Shown: positions 27,842 through 37,531, numbered from the stretch's first letter. The stretch is 64,000 nt of DNA from Methylophaga sp. OBS3 (GCF_026319325.1 NZ_JAPDMU010000002.1:372001-436000), one strand, 5' to 3'. The notes: generated by a model from the sequence alone, not told the origin. Numbers and translations are program-made.

Positions 27842-28555
27842 ATGGTAACTAATCAATCACAACATATTTCTCAGCAATTCGAAAAAGAGTTGCAGGATAT
27901 CCGTACCCGCGTATTAGCCATGGGCGGCTTGGTAGAGCAGCAAATCGATAATGCGATGGATGCTTTAATAACCGGTAACTCAGAATTAGCCCGTGAAGTT
28001 ATCAGCACCGATGATCAAGTTAACGAACTGGATATTCTGATTGACGAAGAGTGCATTCAAATCATTGCACTGAGACAGCCAACTGCCAGCGATTTACGTT
28101 TGGTCACAGGTATTTTGAAAACCATTACTGATCTTGAGCGTATGGGGGATGAAGCGGTACGTATTGCACGTATGGCATTAAACCTGAGCGAAAAAGATCG
28201 CCCGAAAAAGAACTATCGTGAGCTGCAATCGTTAGGACAACATGTTCGTAACATGTTGCATGATGCATTAGATGCGTTTGCGCGTTTTGATGTGGATAGT
28301 GCTTTAGCCGTCGCCCAAGAAGACATGAATGTCGATGCTGAGTATGAGAGTATTCTGCGTCAGTTAATGACTTACATGATGGAAGATCCACGCACGGTAA
28401 GTCGTGTGGTCGATATGATGTGGTCAGCACGTTCTTTAGAACGTATTGGTGATCACTCACGTAATGTTGCAGAGCATATTATTTACTTGGTTGAGGGTAA
28501 AGATGTTCGCCACTTGTCAGCAGAAAAAATGAAAAAAGTAGTAAAAGGCGAATAA
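27842..28555 (+). CDS. phoU: Phosphate signalling regulator PhoU
   Basis: Negative regulator that links Pst activity to PhoR, so the Pho regulon is off in phosphate-rich medium. 237 residues. Two homologous three-helix bundles each carry the metal-binding style E/D-x-x-x-D motif, for example ERMGDEAVRIARMA near 98-111 and ERIGDHSRNVAEHI near 200-213. The ATG is chosen because AAGGAG lies eight bases upstream; an in-frame TTG 21 bases earlier is not supported. A terminator follows. Confidence 0.96.
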   Translation: MVTNQSQHISQQFEKELQDIRTRVLAMGGLVEQQIDNAMDALITGNSELAREVISTDDQVNELDILIDEECIQIIALRQPTASDLRLVTGILKTITDLERMGDEAVRIARMALNLSEKDRPKKNYRELQSLGQHVRNMLHDALDAFARFDVDSALAVAQEDMNVDAEYESILRQLMTYMMEDPRTVSRVVDMMWSARSLERIGDHSRNVAEHIIYLVEGKDVRHLSAEKMKKVVKGE

Positions 28556-28586
28556 AAAGTTTCTCTCAAAACTGGATAACAGCCTG

Positions 28587-28616
28587 GCCTGCCTCTTTTG
28601 ATGCAGGCTTTTTTTT
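28587..28616 (+). terminator. Rho-independent terminator of the pst-phoU transcript
   Basis: Stem GCCTGC / GCAGGC around a 10-base loop, followed by eight T residues, 31 bases past the phoU stop. The 154 bases after it, up to the exopolyphosphatase gene, hold no promoter that I can recognise. Confidence 0.88.
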
Positions 28617-28770
28617 GCTCAATTTTTTGGTAACAGCAGTGCTAGTCGACTGGTCACGCAGCTTTGAACTAGTGCAATTCATTTGAAAAAGCTTGCTATT
28701 CGCCATTCTAAGCGTGGCATCTGAAATTTAAGTCAGGCAAAATGCAAGCATCTTTCTCAAGTAGTTGTTT

Positions 28771-30279
28771 ATGGAATCTGCTAACGAAACAGAAGAAGTA
28801 TTGGCCGCAGTTGATTTGGGCTCTAATAGTTTCCACATGATTATTGCGCGGCTGCGTGATGGACATTTTCAGGTAATGGATAGGCTACGAGAAATGGTGC
28901 AATTACGTGCTGGTCTCGATAGCGACAATATGCTTTCAGAAGAAGCGCAAGCCAGAGCCATTGCTTGCCTTGAGCGGTTTGGTCAACGCATTCAGAACTT
29001 ACCCAGAGGTAAGGTTCGGGTGGTCGGTACCAATACCCTGCGTGTCGCTGAAAATAGCCGTGAGTTTTTACGCCAAGCCAGACGTGCACTAGGTCATCCC
29101 ATAGAGATTGTTACCGGTGAAGAAGAAGCGCGCCTCATATATTTGGGCGTTTCTCGCGCTTTAGCCTTTGATAATCAACGTCGTCTGGTGATGGATATCG
29201 GTGGTGGCAGTACCGAATTTATCATTGGTGAAGGTCTCAGTGGTTTAATGCGTGAAAGCCTAGAAATGGGCTGTGTTAGCTTTCATCAACAGTTTTTTGC
29301 TGATGGCAAAATCACCCAACTACAAATGCAGTCGGCCTTATTAGCATCCGCAATTCGCTTACGTTCTATTCAACGGCCTTATCAGCGTATGGGCTGGGTT
29401 GAGGCAGTTGGCGCTTCGGGCACGATTCGTAGCGTTGCCGATATTGTGACTGCGCAGGGCTGGAGTGAAAATGGGGTTATCACCAATGCTTCATTGGATA
29501 AATTGATTGAAGCCTTACTCGCAGCGGGCGATGAGGAAAAAATCAATCTGCAAGGCTTAAGTCCTGAGCGAAAAAATGTGTTGGCATCAGGTGTGGCGAT
29601 TCTCAAAGCCTCATTTGATAGGCTCAATATTGAACGTATGGTGGTATCAGATGGTGCACTCCGTGAAGGTCTGCTTTATGACCTACAAGGCCGTATCCAG
29701 CATGATGATGAGCGTGATAGAACCGTACAGGCCCTAGCGCGTCGTTATCAAATTGATGAAGCCCATGCGACGCGCGTTATTCGTATGGCCACCGAATTAT
29801 TTGAGCAAGTGGCAGCCGATTGGCAATTAAGTAGTGATGATCATCTGCATAAATTGGTTTGGGCGGCGCAGTTACATGAAGTGGGGCTGGCGATTTCTCA
29901 CTATCAATATCATAAACATGCCGCGTATTTAGTCGCGCACTCTGATATGCCGGGTTTTTCTCGCGAAGAGCAATATGCCTTGTCAGCTATGATGCGTGGT
30001 CAACGTCGCTCGATTCCTAAAAAGCAGTTACAGCAATTATCGGAAGAGCTGCAGCTCCCGACATTAAGACTAATGGTGTTGTTGCGTTTGGCGCTGGTGT
30101 TTAATCGCGGTCGAAGTGAGCAAACCGACACTTACGTGAAATTAGCCGTGACCAAAAAAGGCCTGCATTTAGATTTGCCAGAAGGTTGGTTAAACGACCA
30201 CCCGCTGACAGAAGCTGATTTAATGCAAGAAAAACACTATCTGAAATCAGCCGATATTCGTCTAAAGATTAATACTTGA
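28771..30279 (+). CDS. ppx: Exopolyphosphatase / guanosine pentaphosphatase (Ppx/GppA family)
   Basis: Releases phosphate from polyphosphate chains, or converts pppGpp to ppGpp. 502 residues from the ATG. The ASKHA phosphate-binding motifs AAVDLGSNSFHMIIARL (phosphate 1) and LVMDIGGGSTEFIIGEG (phosphate 2) are clear. An HD-like helical domain follows from about residue 315, which is the four-domain form of 500 residues. The place behind phoU supports exopolyphosphatase over pentaphosphatase, but sequence alone does not separate the two. Confidence 0.92.
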   Translation: MESANETEEVLAAVDLGSNSFHMIIARLRDGHFQVMDRLREMVQLRAGLDSDNMLSEEAQARAIACLERFGQRIQNLPRGKVRVVGTNTLRVAENSREFLRQARRALGHPIEIVTGEEEARLIYLGVSRALAFDNQRRLVMDIGGGSTEFIIGEGLSGLMRESLEMGCVSFHQQFFADGKITQLQMQSALLASAIRLRSIQRPYQRMGWVEAVGASGTIRSVADIVTAQGWSENGVITNASLDKLIEALLAAGDEEKINLQGLSPERKNVLASGVAILKASFDRLNIERMVVSDGALREGLLYDLQGRIQHDDERDRTVQALARRYQIDEAHATRVIRMATELFEQVAADWQLSSDDHLHKLVWAAQLHEVGLAISHYQYHKHAAYLVAHSDMPGFSREEQYALSAMMRGQRRSIPKKQLQQLSEELQLPTLRLMVLLRLALVFNRGRSEQTDTYVKLAVTKKGLHLDLPEGWLNDHPLTEADLMQEKHYLKSADIRLKINT

Positions 30280-30284
30280 GAGTG

Positions 30285-30315
30285 AAAGCGCAGGTTGCTA
30301 ACAACCTGCGCTTTT
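30285..30315. terminator. Bidirectional terminator between ppx and the TonB-dependent receptor gene
   Basis: Perfect 13-bp stem AAAGCGCAGGTTG / CAACCTGCGCTTT with a CTAA loop, flanked by short A and T runs. It lies in the 42-base gap between two convergent genes and can serve both. Confidence 0.88.
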
Positions 30316-30321
30316 CAATGT

Positions 30322-32541
30322 TTAGAAGCTGTAAGAAAGCCCTGCGTAGATAGAGCGACCCATGCCCGGTACGGTTACACCCCATGGAATAGCTGTACCC
30401 ATCGTCGCGCCTTGGCCCACATAAGCGCCACTAAGTGGGTGGCTGTAGCCTTTGTCTAATAAGTTTTCTATACCCACTTCGATGCGGGCATTATCAAACT
30501 CATAGCTGGTACGGAAATGCAGTAAGCCATAACCCGCCGTTTCGATTTCATTACGCTCATTATTGACGCGATCTTTGGCGTCAACCAATTCCCATTCAAA
30601 ACTATTACGCCATTTGTTTTTGCTTTGCGCCAACGTGAAGCGGGCATTCATTGGCATCATGTTGTACAAATCGTCACCTGAGTCACGGTTTTCACCACGC
30701 ACGAAGCTCAATGTCGCACTACCATCGACACGACCCAAAAAGCTGTTGTGGAATAGGTGTTTGTAAACCGCTAAATCCGCACCAAAAATACGTGCGCTGA
30801 CATTGTCATATTGTAGATTTACGAAGCTATCTTGCACCGTTAAGTTACCGGCGCTACAAGCGGCCATCATGCCCATACCTCCTGCGCAGCGAGTAGCGTC
30901 AATAAAATTATCTACATAACTGAAGTACGGCGTTAACGTGACTTGCCAATCTTGTTTCGCAGCATCATGCCAATTGGCGGTAAAGCTAATGGTGTGAGCA
31001 ACTTCTGGATCAAGTTCAACATTTCCAACATAGCCATTACCATCACCTACTAAATTCACCATGCGCATAGCCATGCCGTTACGTGACCAAGCAAAACGTT
31101 CATAAAGGTTTGGTGAACGTGTTTTACGGGCATAACCAAATTCATAAGATTCGGTCAGGTTGGGGGTATAGCGTGCTAGCAAGGTCAGATCGATGTTGTG
31201 ATCAGTTTGTGAACGATCCGCATTGTTAAATGCATCTGCATCAGCCGCATACATAGCGTTGTAGCCTTGAACTTCATCAGCATCCATTTTCACAGTCTCG
31301 TGACGAATACCGGCCAATGTCAGCCATTTATCCGTCCAAGCCGCTTCCCATTCACCGTAAACACCGTAGCGATCACGTTCGCCGTTATTGATGTTTAAGA
31401 AAGTATCTGGGGCCATCATCATGCCACCGGAAGCTTCCCAAAAATCATCAAGGCGGTAGCGCTGAATATCTGCGCCGACACGAATTAAATCACGCTCATT
31501 AACGGGAATTTCAGTTTTGACTGACAGCCCGGTATTTTCACCTTCCGTTTCCATGGGCATACCTTGGGCAGTGCCATACAAAAACTGCTTGTCATCACCA
31601 AACTGCATTTTATGGTGGGTTTTTTCGTGGAACAGATTGGTTTCAATCGAGCCCCAATCAAACTCACCGCTGTAAATCAGGTTAACTTGGTTACTGCGGT
31701 TTTCGACCATATCCATACGTTGATTTGGCCAAGCTTGGTAGGGAATATCTTGATGTGCCAGCTTCAATTGTAATAACTGTTTGTCAGTTAATTTGTAGGC
31801 TAAATCAACGGCATGGTTACGTGTTTCGTAGGCCGTTGAGCCCACTTCATCTGCATCCAATGCGCCACGATCAACAGCATCATTACCCGCAGCTTTGAAA
31901 CTGTCTCCAGCATCATAATTATTGGCTTTTGAGGTTGAACCATCGTAGCGGAAACTAAAACGATCATTGGCAATACTGGCTGACAAGCTGCCGCCGCGGG
32001 CATCACCATTACTGCGGTAGTAAGTGCTAATTTCGCCTTTTTGAATCACTTCATCAGGACTATTGGCAAATTCAGGTTTTGCAGAGTTGGCGATGATGGT
32101 GCCGCCAATACTGTCGCCGCCCAAACTGACTGGTGCGACCGCTGAGTAAACTTGAATATCTTCAACACGTGATGGGCTAATGTATGAAAGTGGAGGATTC
32201 ATGTGGTTAGCACATGCTGAAATTAAATCCATACCATCGACTTTGACGCGTAGCCGATCATCAGCAAAACCACGCATAAATGGCAGACTTGCCGCACCGC
32301 CACCTTGGTATACCGACATACCGGCAACGCCTTCTAGTAAGCTTGCTGTATCACTGGTCTGTGCACGTTTATCACGAATTGCATCTGGGCCTAAGTGCGC
32401 ATTGGCGACGGGCGTGGTTACCGGCGCGGTCACTAAAATTTTACTTAAGCTATCGTCGTGATCATGTGGATGTTCAGCCATAGCTGCGCCACAAGCTAAA
32501 ACGCCAGGAATAATGACTAGAGGAAGATACTTTGTTGTCAT
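30322..32541 (-). CDS. TonB-dependent outer-membrane receptor, copper (OprC) type
   Basis: Outer-membrane beta-barrel for active uptake. 739 residues from the chosen ATG, which gives a proper signal peptide ending near AMAEH; a start 33 bases upstream has no ribosome site. The mature N-terminus is His/Asp rich (HPHDHDD). The plug domain (about 40-165) contains CANHMNPPLSYISP at 110-123. As recalled, OprC of Pseudomonas binds copper with a Cys-x3-Met in the same CANHM context, so copper is the likely ligand. The barrel is rich in Met (MGMMAAC, GGMMMAPD). The C-terminus ends in aromatic SYSF. The gene diverges from a His-tailed membrane protein gene. Confidence 0.82.
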   Translation of the reverse strand: MTTKYLPLVIIPGVLACGAAMAEHPHDHDDSLSKILVTAPVTTPVANAHLGPDAIRDKRAQTSDTASLLEGVAGMSVYQGGGAASLPFMRGFADDRLRVKVDGMDLISACANHMNPPLSYISPSRVEDIQVYSAVAPVSLGGDSIGGTIIANSAKPEFANSPDEVIQKGEISTYYRSNGDARGGSLSASIANDRFSFRYDGSTSKANNYDAGDSFKAAGNDAVDRGALDADEVGSTAYETRNHAVDLAYKLTDKQLLQLKLAHQDIPYQAWPNQRMDMVENRSNQVNLIYSGEFDWGSIETNLFHEKTHHKMQFGDDKQFLYGTAQGMPMETEGENTGLSVKTEIPVNERDLIRVGADIQRYRLDDFWEASGGMMMAPDTFLNINNGERDRYGVYGEWEAAWTDKWLTLAGIRHETVKMDADEVQGYNAMYAADADAFNNADRSQTDHNIDLTLLARYTPNLTESYEFGYARKTRSPNLYERFAWSRNGMAMRMVNLVGDGNGYVGNVELDPEVAHTISFTANWHDAAKQDWQVTLTPYFSYVDNFIDATRCAGGMGMMAACSAGNLTVQDSFVNLQYDNVSARIFGADLAVYKHLFHNSFLGRVDGSATLSFVRGENRDSGDDLYNMMPMNARFTLAQSKNKWRNSFEWELVDAKDRVNNERNEIETAGYGLLHFRTSYEFDNARIEVGIENLLDKGYSHPLSGAYVGQGATMGTAIPWGVTVPGMGRSIYAGLSYSF

Positions 32542-32697
32542 GCGGTATCCGAGGGAAAATTGAGAAAAAGGCATCTTAAAGGCTAATACACCACAATTAA
32601 TTAGTGATTTGCTGGCGGACTGTGTGAAATGCCCTAAAATTTATCGTTAAAGCCGCGTTAGATTGTGGCAGATGAAAAAGTAGTTCAGGATTTACCC

Positions 32698-33459
32698 ATG
32701 GATCTTATTACCACCTCACTGATTAGCGCATTTTTGCTCGGTTTATTTAGTACCGCGCATTGCATTGCTATGTGTGGTTCTGTCATCGGCGCGTTGACGC
32801 TGAGTTTGCCTGCTGAAATACGCCAATCGCCCAAAGCGATGTTCCCGTATGTGTTGAATTACAACCTAGGTCGGGTCATTAGTTACGCGCTTGCTGGTGC
32901 GCTGGTCGCCGCATTGGCATCACCATTAAATGATATCGGCGGCTTGCAGTGGCTACGTTATATTTCCGTTGTTTTCATGGTAGCCATGGGGCTGTATTTG
33001 GCGGGTTGGATGCCGCGCTTTGCGCAAATCGAAAAAATTGGCACGCCAATCTGGCGTTTTTTACAGCCATTAAGCCAAAAATTATTACCGGTTAAATCAC
33101 GAAAGCAGGCATTTGCATTTGGCGCAGTATGGGGCTGGTTACCATGTGGTTTGGTATATGCCGCACTTGTTATGGCAGCAACAACGGGTGACGTGGTCAC
33201 GGGCGGTATGACTATGTTGGCGTTTGGTTTAGGCACGATGCCTGCGGTATTGGGTGCGGGGTTATTTGTCGGATTTTTAAGTAGTTTGGCGCGCAATATC
33301 TGGTTTCGTCGGGGAGCCGGCTTGTTGATCATCGTGATGGCGATTGCCATGTTTATGGGGCCACAATTTTTACCGCATGAACACAACCATGATGATCATG
33401 TCGCCCATGAGCATCATCCCGCAATGCACAGCATGCATGACAAAAGGGGAGAGTCATAA
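32698..33459 (+). CDS. TauE/SafE-like (DsbD_2-like) membrane protein with His-rich tail, probable metal handling
   Basis: Inner-membrane protein with about six helices, 253 residues from an ATG with AGGA seven bases upstream; an in-frame GTG 33 bases earlier is weaker. The first helix carries TAHCIAMCGSVIGAL, the paired cysteines found in the copper-linked branch of this superfamily, often annotated as sulfite exporter TauE/SafE. The C-terminus (about 227-253) has nine histidines and several Met and Asp, a likely metal-binding tail. A role in copper transport or delivery to respiratory oxidases fits the copper-type receptor across the divergent promoter region. The substrate is inferred. Confidence 0.75.
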   Translation: MDLITTSLISAFLLGLFSTAHCIAMCGSVIGALTLSLPAEIRQSPKAMFPYVLNYNLGRVISYALAGALVAALASPLNDIGGLQWLRYISVVFMVAMGLYLAGWMPRFAQIEKIGTPIWRFLQPLSQKLLPVKSRKQAFAFGAVWGWLPCGLVYAALVMAATTGDVVTGGMTMLAFGLGTMPAVLGAGLFVGFLSSLARNIWFRRGAGLLIIVMAIAMFMGPQFLPHEHNHDDHVAHEHHPAMHSMHDKRGES

Positions 33460-33461
33460 CC

Positions 33462-34391
33462 ATGGCTTTACCTGAATTTATCGGTCAAACACCGGCTATC
33501 ACCCATATCCAACGATTGTTACCGATGATCGCGTTAAGTGATGCTAGCGTATTGGTCAGCGGCGAAACCGGCACCGGCAAAGAGTTGGTCGCTCAAACCT
33601 TACATGGCTTGAGTCGTCGTCAGGATCAAGAACTTGTCACGATTAACTGTGCGGCATTACCGCTACAAGATGCAGAAGTAGATTTATTTGGTCGAGCCAA
33701 TGCCGCTGGAGAAATCATTGAAACGGGTCGGTTATTAGCCGCCGAAAAAGGGTCGGTTTTTCTGGATGAAGTTGATGCATTGCCGCTGAGCTTGCAGGCA
33801 AAAGTATTACGTTTTCTGGAGGCTGGTGAATGCCAGTTACCGGGCAGTCATAAATTGCACATTATTGATGCGCGAATTATTGCGGCGACCAGTGCTGATT
33901 TGCCTGCTTTAGTGAAAACAGGCCAGTTTCGTGCTGACTTATATTATCGGTTGCAGGTAGTACCAATTGAGCTACCGCCTTTGCAGCAACGTAAAGATGA
34001 TATCGCGCTGCTCACCAATTATTTTGCCAAGCAGTTTGCACGAGGTAATGCGCCGCTTCGATTTGAAAAGGCCGTATTACAGCAACTACAAAAATATCAT
34101 TGGCCGGGTAATGTTCGTGAGTTATCTAATCTGTGTCAGCGTTTGAGTTTGTTACATCCCGGCAAGCTCGTAACGCTCGAAGACTTACCGCTTGAGATGC
34201 AAACCCCAACAAATCGTGCTGCGGTATTTTCATTGCCAGATGAAGGGATTGATTTGGCGCAATTAGAGCTTGACATGATTGAGCAAGCATTAGAAAAATC
34301 GGCTGGCAATCGCTCTAAAGCGGCACGTTTACTTGGTATTAGTCGAGATACCTTGTTGTATCGCATGCAAAAGTACGGCTTATCTGAATAA
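33462..34391 (+). CDS. AAA+ sigma-54-interaction-domain regulator without a GAFTGA loop
   Basis: 309-residue DNA-binding ATPase. There is no sensor domain: the AAA+ domain begins at once. Walker A GETGTGKE (about 32-39), Walker B VFLDEVDAL (about 95-103), sensor and arginine-finger regions (FRADLYYRL) are present. Where sigma-54 activators carry GAFTGA after ELFGH, this protein reads DLFGRANAAGEIIETG, so it cannot contact sigma-54 in the usual way. A Fis-type helix-turn-helix ends the protein (about 283-307, NRSKAARLLGISRDTLLYRM). It begins two bases after the TauE/SafE-like gene, so both are cotranscribed. It probably acts on sigma-70 promoters or as a repressor; that is inference. Confidence 0.82.
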   Translation: MALPEFIGQTPAITHIQRLLPMIALSDASVLVSGETGTGKELVAQTLHGLSRRQDQELVTINCAALPLQDAEVDLFGRANAAGEIIETGRLLAAEKGSVFLDEVDALPLSLQAKVLRFLEAGECQLPGSHKLHIIDARIIAATSADLPALVKTGQFRADLYYRLQVVPIELPPLQQRKDDIALLTNYFAKQFARGNAPLRFEKAVLQQLQKYHWPGNVRELSNLCQRLSLLHPGKLVTLEDLPLEMQTPTNRAAVFSLPDEGIDLAQLELDMIEQALEKSAGNRSKAARLLGISRDTLLYRMQKYGLSE

Positions 34392-34460
34392 CGCTTCGAC
34401 GGGTGCGTGTTTGCGGCTGAGCGGTTACACTAGCGTCACTTCAAAGAGAGAAACGCGCTT

Positions 34461-35294
34461 ATGAAACAGTATTTGGATTTGATCCGTGATGTCATGGAAA
34501 ATGGCGTTGATAAAGGTGACCGTACCGGTACCGGTACACGAAGTGTATTTGGTCGACAAGTTCGTTATAATCTGTCTGAAGGATTTCCTCTACTGACCAC
34601 CAAAAAGCTGCATATTCGTAGCATTCTCCATGAACTACTGTGGTTTTTAAGTGGTGATACCAATATCCGTTATCTCAAAGAAAATGGCGTATCAATTTGG
34701 GATGAATGGGCAACGCCAGATGGTGAGCTAGGACCTGTTTATGGCGCACAATGGCGAAAATGGCAGGGCGCAGACGGTCAAGTTTATGATCAAGTCGCCG
34801 CGCTGATGGATGGCTTGAAAAATAATCCAGATAGCCGCCGTCACATTATTAATGGCTGGAATGTCGCATTACTGCCAGACGAAAAACAAAAGCCTTGGGA
34901 AAATGCCGCAGCAGGCAAAATGGCATTACCGCCTTGCCATGTGCTGTATCAATTTTACGTTGCGGATAACAAGTTGAGCGCTTCACTGTATATCCGCAGT
35001 AATGACCTCTTCTTAGGTAACCCTTACAACACGGCCTCATTGGCATTTCTAACACATATGTTGGCTCAACAGTGTGATTTGGATGTCGGCGAAATCATCA
35101 TGAGCATTGGTGATGCGCACATCTACAGTAATCACTTTGAGCAAGTGGAAACGCAGTTACAGCGTCAGCCTGGGCCATTACCGCAGTTAAAAATTCATCG
35201 CAAACCGGAATCTATTTTTGATTATCGCTTTGAGGATTTTGAAATCCTGAACTATGAAGCGCAGCCGCATATCAAAGCACCTATCGCCGTATAG
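34461..35294 (+). CDS. thyA: Thymidylate synthase
   Basis: Makes dTMP from dUMP with methylene-THF. 277 residues, slightly longer than the 264 of E. coli. The phosphate-binding [13 protein letters not shown] is at 20-32, the folate-site region around [21 protein letters not shown] (shown in pieces: [15 protein letters not shown]), and the active-site cysteine in [12 protein letters not shown]. It lies 69 bases after the AAA+ gene and is followed by a cytochrome b gene. Confidence 0.97.
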   Translation: MKQYLDLIRDVMENGVDKGDRTGTGTRSVFGRQVRYNLSEGFPLLTTKKLHIRSILHELLWFLSGDTNIRYLKENGVSIWDEWATPDGELGPVYGAQWRKWQGADGQVYDQVAALMDGLKNNPDSRRHIINGWNVALLPDEKQKPWENAAAGKMALPPCHVLYQFYVADNKLSASLYIRSNDLFLGNPYNTASLAFLTHMLAQQCDLDVGEIIMSIGDAHIYSNHFEQVETQLQRQPGPLPQLKIHRKPESIFDYRFEDFEILNYEAQPHIKAPIAV

Positions 35295-35335
35295 CTTTCG
35301 CTAGCAAGGCAGACATAAATTCAGCAGGAGGCAAA

Positions 35336-36070
35336 ATGTCAGAGCAATCGGTACATCGGTATCAGGTTTGGGACCGCAGCACGCGAATCTTTCATTGGGT
35401 AGCCGTATTGTCATTTTTGGTGCTGACCGCACTAGGTTTGGTGATGATGTTTAGCGAACAGATAGGTGTCACTAATGATGGCAAAATCTTTCTGAAAACA
35501 GTTCATAGCTGGGCGGGTTATGTGTTTGTTATCAATCTGCTATGGCGATTTGTTTGGGCATTTGCCGGTAACCGTTTTGCCCGCTGGGGCGCGATTTTGC
35601 CATTTGGTAAAGTCTATAAAGCGCAAATGAATGCGTATTTACAAGGCCGTAAGATTGGTCAACAAGTTAAGTTCTTGGGTCATAATCCGTTAGCGCGCTG
35701 GAGTGTGCTGGCGATGTTGTTATTGATGACAGGTCAAAGCGTGACGGGCTTGGTATTGGGGAGCACCGATATCTACGCAGCGCCTTTTGGTAACCAAATC
35801 AAGCACTGGGTCGCTGCTGATAAAACCGCATTAGATCAAATCAAACCTTACGATAAGACCAATGTTGACCCAATTGCTTACCAAGAAATGCGTGATTTTC
35901 GTAAGCCTTATCGGACATTACATACCTATATTTTCTATTTATTGGCGCTAGCAGTGATGGTTCATATTATTGCGGTCGTAATTGCCGAAAATCGTGAACG
36001 CAGTGGACTGACCTCAGCCATGTTTAGCGGTGAAAAACATTTTGATGGCAAACCATTTGATGCGGATTAA
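35336..36070 (+). CDS. Cytochrome b/b6 domain protein (Ni-hydrogenase b-type / b561-like)
   Basis: Membrane haem protein of 244 residues with four helices (about 17-38, 57-80, 122-145 and 195-220). Candidate haem histidines lie in FHW, VHSWAGY, LHTYIFY and VHIIAV, the pattern of the diheme cytochrome b family attached to hydrogenases, formate dehydrogenases or standing alone. It probably passes electrons between a periplasmic partner and quinone. No partner enzyme is adjacent, so the electron donor is unknown. AGGAGG precedes the start. It converges with radC, overlapping by four bases. Confidence 0.85.
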   Translation: MSEQSVHRYQVWDRSTRIFHWVAVLSFLVLTALGLVMMFSEQIGVTNDGKIFLKTVHSWAGYVFVINLLWRFVWAFAGNRFARWGAILPFGKVYKAQMNAYLQGRKIGQQVKFLGHNPLARWSVLAMLLLMTGQSVTGLVLGSTDIYAAPFGNQIKHWVAADKTALDQIKPYDKTNVDPIAYQEMRDFRKPYRTLHTYIFYLLALAVMVHIIAVVIAENRERSGLTSAMFSGEKHFDGKPFDAD

Positions 36071-36741
36071 ATAACGCCGGTTTGTGCTAATGAGCAGGTC
36101 AGCGCATCACCAACAATAATGTGGTCTAACACGCGGATATCCACTAATGCCAAAGCTGATTGCAGACGCTTGGTAATTTGGATATCCGCTTGGCTAGGCT
36201 CAGCCACCCCGGATGGGTGGTTGTGTGCAAAAATGACTGCTGCAGCATTATGTTTTAGCGCTTGCTTAACCACCTCACGCGGATAAACATTTGCGCCATC
36301 AATGGTGCCCCGAAATAGCGGTTCAAAACTGATTAATCGGTGACGTGTATCCAAAAATAGGCACGCAAACACTTCATGATCAAAGTGCCGTAATTGTCGC
36401 TGCAGATAATTGCTGGTGGTGGTTGCATCAGTGAAAGCATTACCACGATTAAGCGTGGATTCTAGATGGCGGCGACTCATTTCTAACACAGCCTGTAATT
36501 GCACAAACTTGGCCTGACCAAGGCCATGTTGTTGGCTGAATGTGGCGAGATCTGCCTCGAGTAGTGGCCGAAGTCCGCCAAAATCAGCTAATAATTTTCG
36601 TGCTAGATCGACGGCAGATAAGCCTTGCACGCCAGTGCGTAAGAAGATGGCTAGAAGTTCAGCATCAGATAATGATGCCGTGCCTTGTTGTAACAGTTTT
36701 TCCCGAGGCCGCTCGTTGGCGGGCCAGTCCTTGATAGCCAT
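36067..36741 (-). CDS. radC: RadC/YsxA-like JAB-domain protein
   Basis: 224 residues from the ATG preceded by AGGGAG; the reading frame stays open 78 bases further upstream, but the family N-terminus [16 protein letters not shown] fits the chosen start. An N-terminal helix-hairpin-helix region (about 1-90) is followed by a JAB1/MPN metalloprotease-like domain. The JAMM signature is complete: Glu in EPLFRG, then AHNHPSG and a downstream Asp in SQADI. Although named for DNA repair, the cellular role of RadC proteins is unsettled. Confidence 0.92.
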   Translation of the reverse strand: MAIKDWPANERPREKLLQQGTASLSDAELLAIFLRTGVQGLSAVDLARKLLADFGGLRPLLEADLATFSQQHGLGQAKFVQLQAVLEMSRRHLESTLNRGNAFTDATTTSNYLQRQLRHFDHEVFACLFLDTRHRLISFEPLFRGTIDGANVYPREVVKQALKHNAAAVIFAHNHPSGVAEPSQADIQITKRLQSALALVDIRVLDHIIVGDALTCSLAQTGVI

Positions 36742-36857
36742 GATTCGCTCCCTGCGATTAAGCTTTGGTTTAATGTAGCGCTGGCCTGTGGTAAAAACAA
36801 GTTGTTGAAAAATGAGCATGGCGTTAATGTCATGCCATCGTTTGAAAGGAAGTAATT

Positions 36858-37154
36858 ATGTTGGTGACATTTACCAGTAAAGCCTCTGCGGATATCACGA
36901 TGTTTGGCGATGTTGCTGTTCAGTTGCTACGTCTGATGGGACATAGTGGCACTGTTCCTGGCGCAATGCAGCCAGTTGATTTAGCGCCTGCCTTGGCAAA
37001 GTTAGAAAAGGCTGTCACGCAAAGTAAGGCTGAACAACAATCAACCGATCCTGACGATGAATTTAAGCCCGCTTTATCACAACGCGCTTTACCATTAATT
37101 TCACTATTAAAAGCAGCGATAAGCCAGAATGCTGATGTGATGTGGCGTTCGTAA
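36858..37154 (+). CDS. DUF1840 family protein
   Basis: 98-residue soluble protein of unknown function, recognised from the start MLVTFTSKASADITMFGDVA and the following LLRLMGHSG-x-PGA stretch typical of DUF1840. AAGGAAG is placed seven bases upstream of the ATG. No cysteine or membrane helix. It diverges from radC, with 116 bases between the starts. A lipoprotein gene follows after 31 bases. Confidence 0.85.
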   Translation: MLVTFTSKASADITMFGDVAVQLLRLMGHSGTVPGAMQPVDLAPALAKLEKAVTQSKAEQQSTDPDDEFKPALSQRALPLISLLKAAISQNADVMWRS

Positions 37155-37185
37155 GCCAATTTTGCAGTTTTAGGAGTTTAGAAAA

Positions 37186-37503
37186 ATGAAAAAACAATGG
37201 ATTTTATTATCGTTACTTCCAGTGCTTTTGGTGGGCTGTGGTTTGAAAACCTCTGGCGTCAATAATGTGGGCGGTAATTTGTATACCGTGACCAGTGATG
37301 GCCTGAACGATTCCGAAGCTAAAGGCTCAGCCTTGGGTCAAGCTGAAGCGCATTGTGCAGATATGGGCCAAAAAGTATTGGTCACGACAATGCGTAAACG
37401 TCACAAAGTACGTTATTTCTATGATGTGACTTTTAAGTGTCTGCCTGAAGGTGATGCACAGTTAAATAACCCAGAATACGAAACCACAATTACGCGTGAT
37501 TAA
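37186..37503 (+). CDS. Small putative lipoprotein
   Basis: 105 residues, not assigned to a named family. A lipoprotein signal peptide ends in the lipobox LVGC with Cys18. The mature part contains YTVTSDGLNDSEAKGSALGQAEAHCAD and YFYDVTFKC (first given in pieces: YTVTSDG, AHCADMG), that is two cysteines that could form a disulfide. This pattern resembles small envelope lipoproteins with a YgdI/DUF-type fold, but I cannot name it. The C-terminus RD and stop are part of a 9-base inverted repeat with the gap that follows. Confidence 0.75.
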   Translation: MKKQWILLSLLPVLLVGCGLKTSGVNNVGGNLYTVTSDGLNDSEAKGSALGQAEAHCADMGQKVLVTTMRKRHKVRYFYDVTFKCLPEGDAQLNNPEYETTITRD

Positions 37504-37519
37504 ACGCTGATTAATCACG
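37495..37519. repeat. Inverted repeat CGTGATTAA / TTAATCACG after the small lipoprotein gene
   Basis: Perfect 9-bp arms (37495-37503 and 37511-37519) around a 7-base loop. The left arm contains the stop codon of the lipoprotein gene. The same arms recur back to back at 37913-37932. There is no T run, so a simple terminator is unlikely. Confidence 0.7.
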
Positions 37520-37531
37520 GGAGCAAACACC

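Noticed and set aside
32542-32697. Promoter and metal-regulator box in the receptor / TauE-like divergent region
   Set aside because: No -35/-10 pair with acceptable spacing and no dyad of a known metal regulator was convincing.
36742-36857. TTGTTG-17-TAATGT as the DUF1840 promoter
   Set aside because: Only three of six matches in each box; too weak to list.
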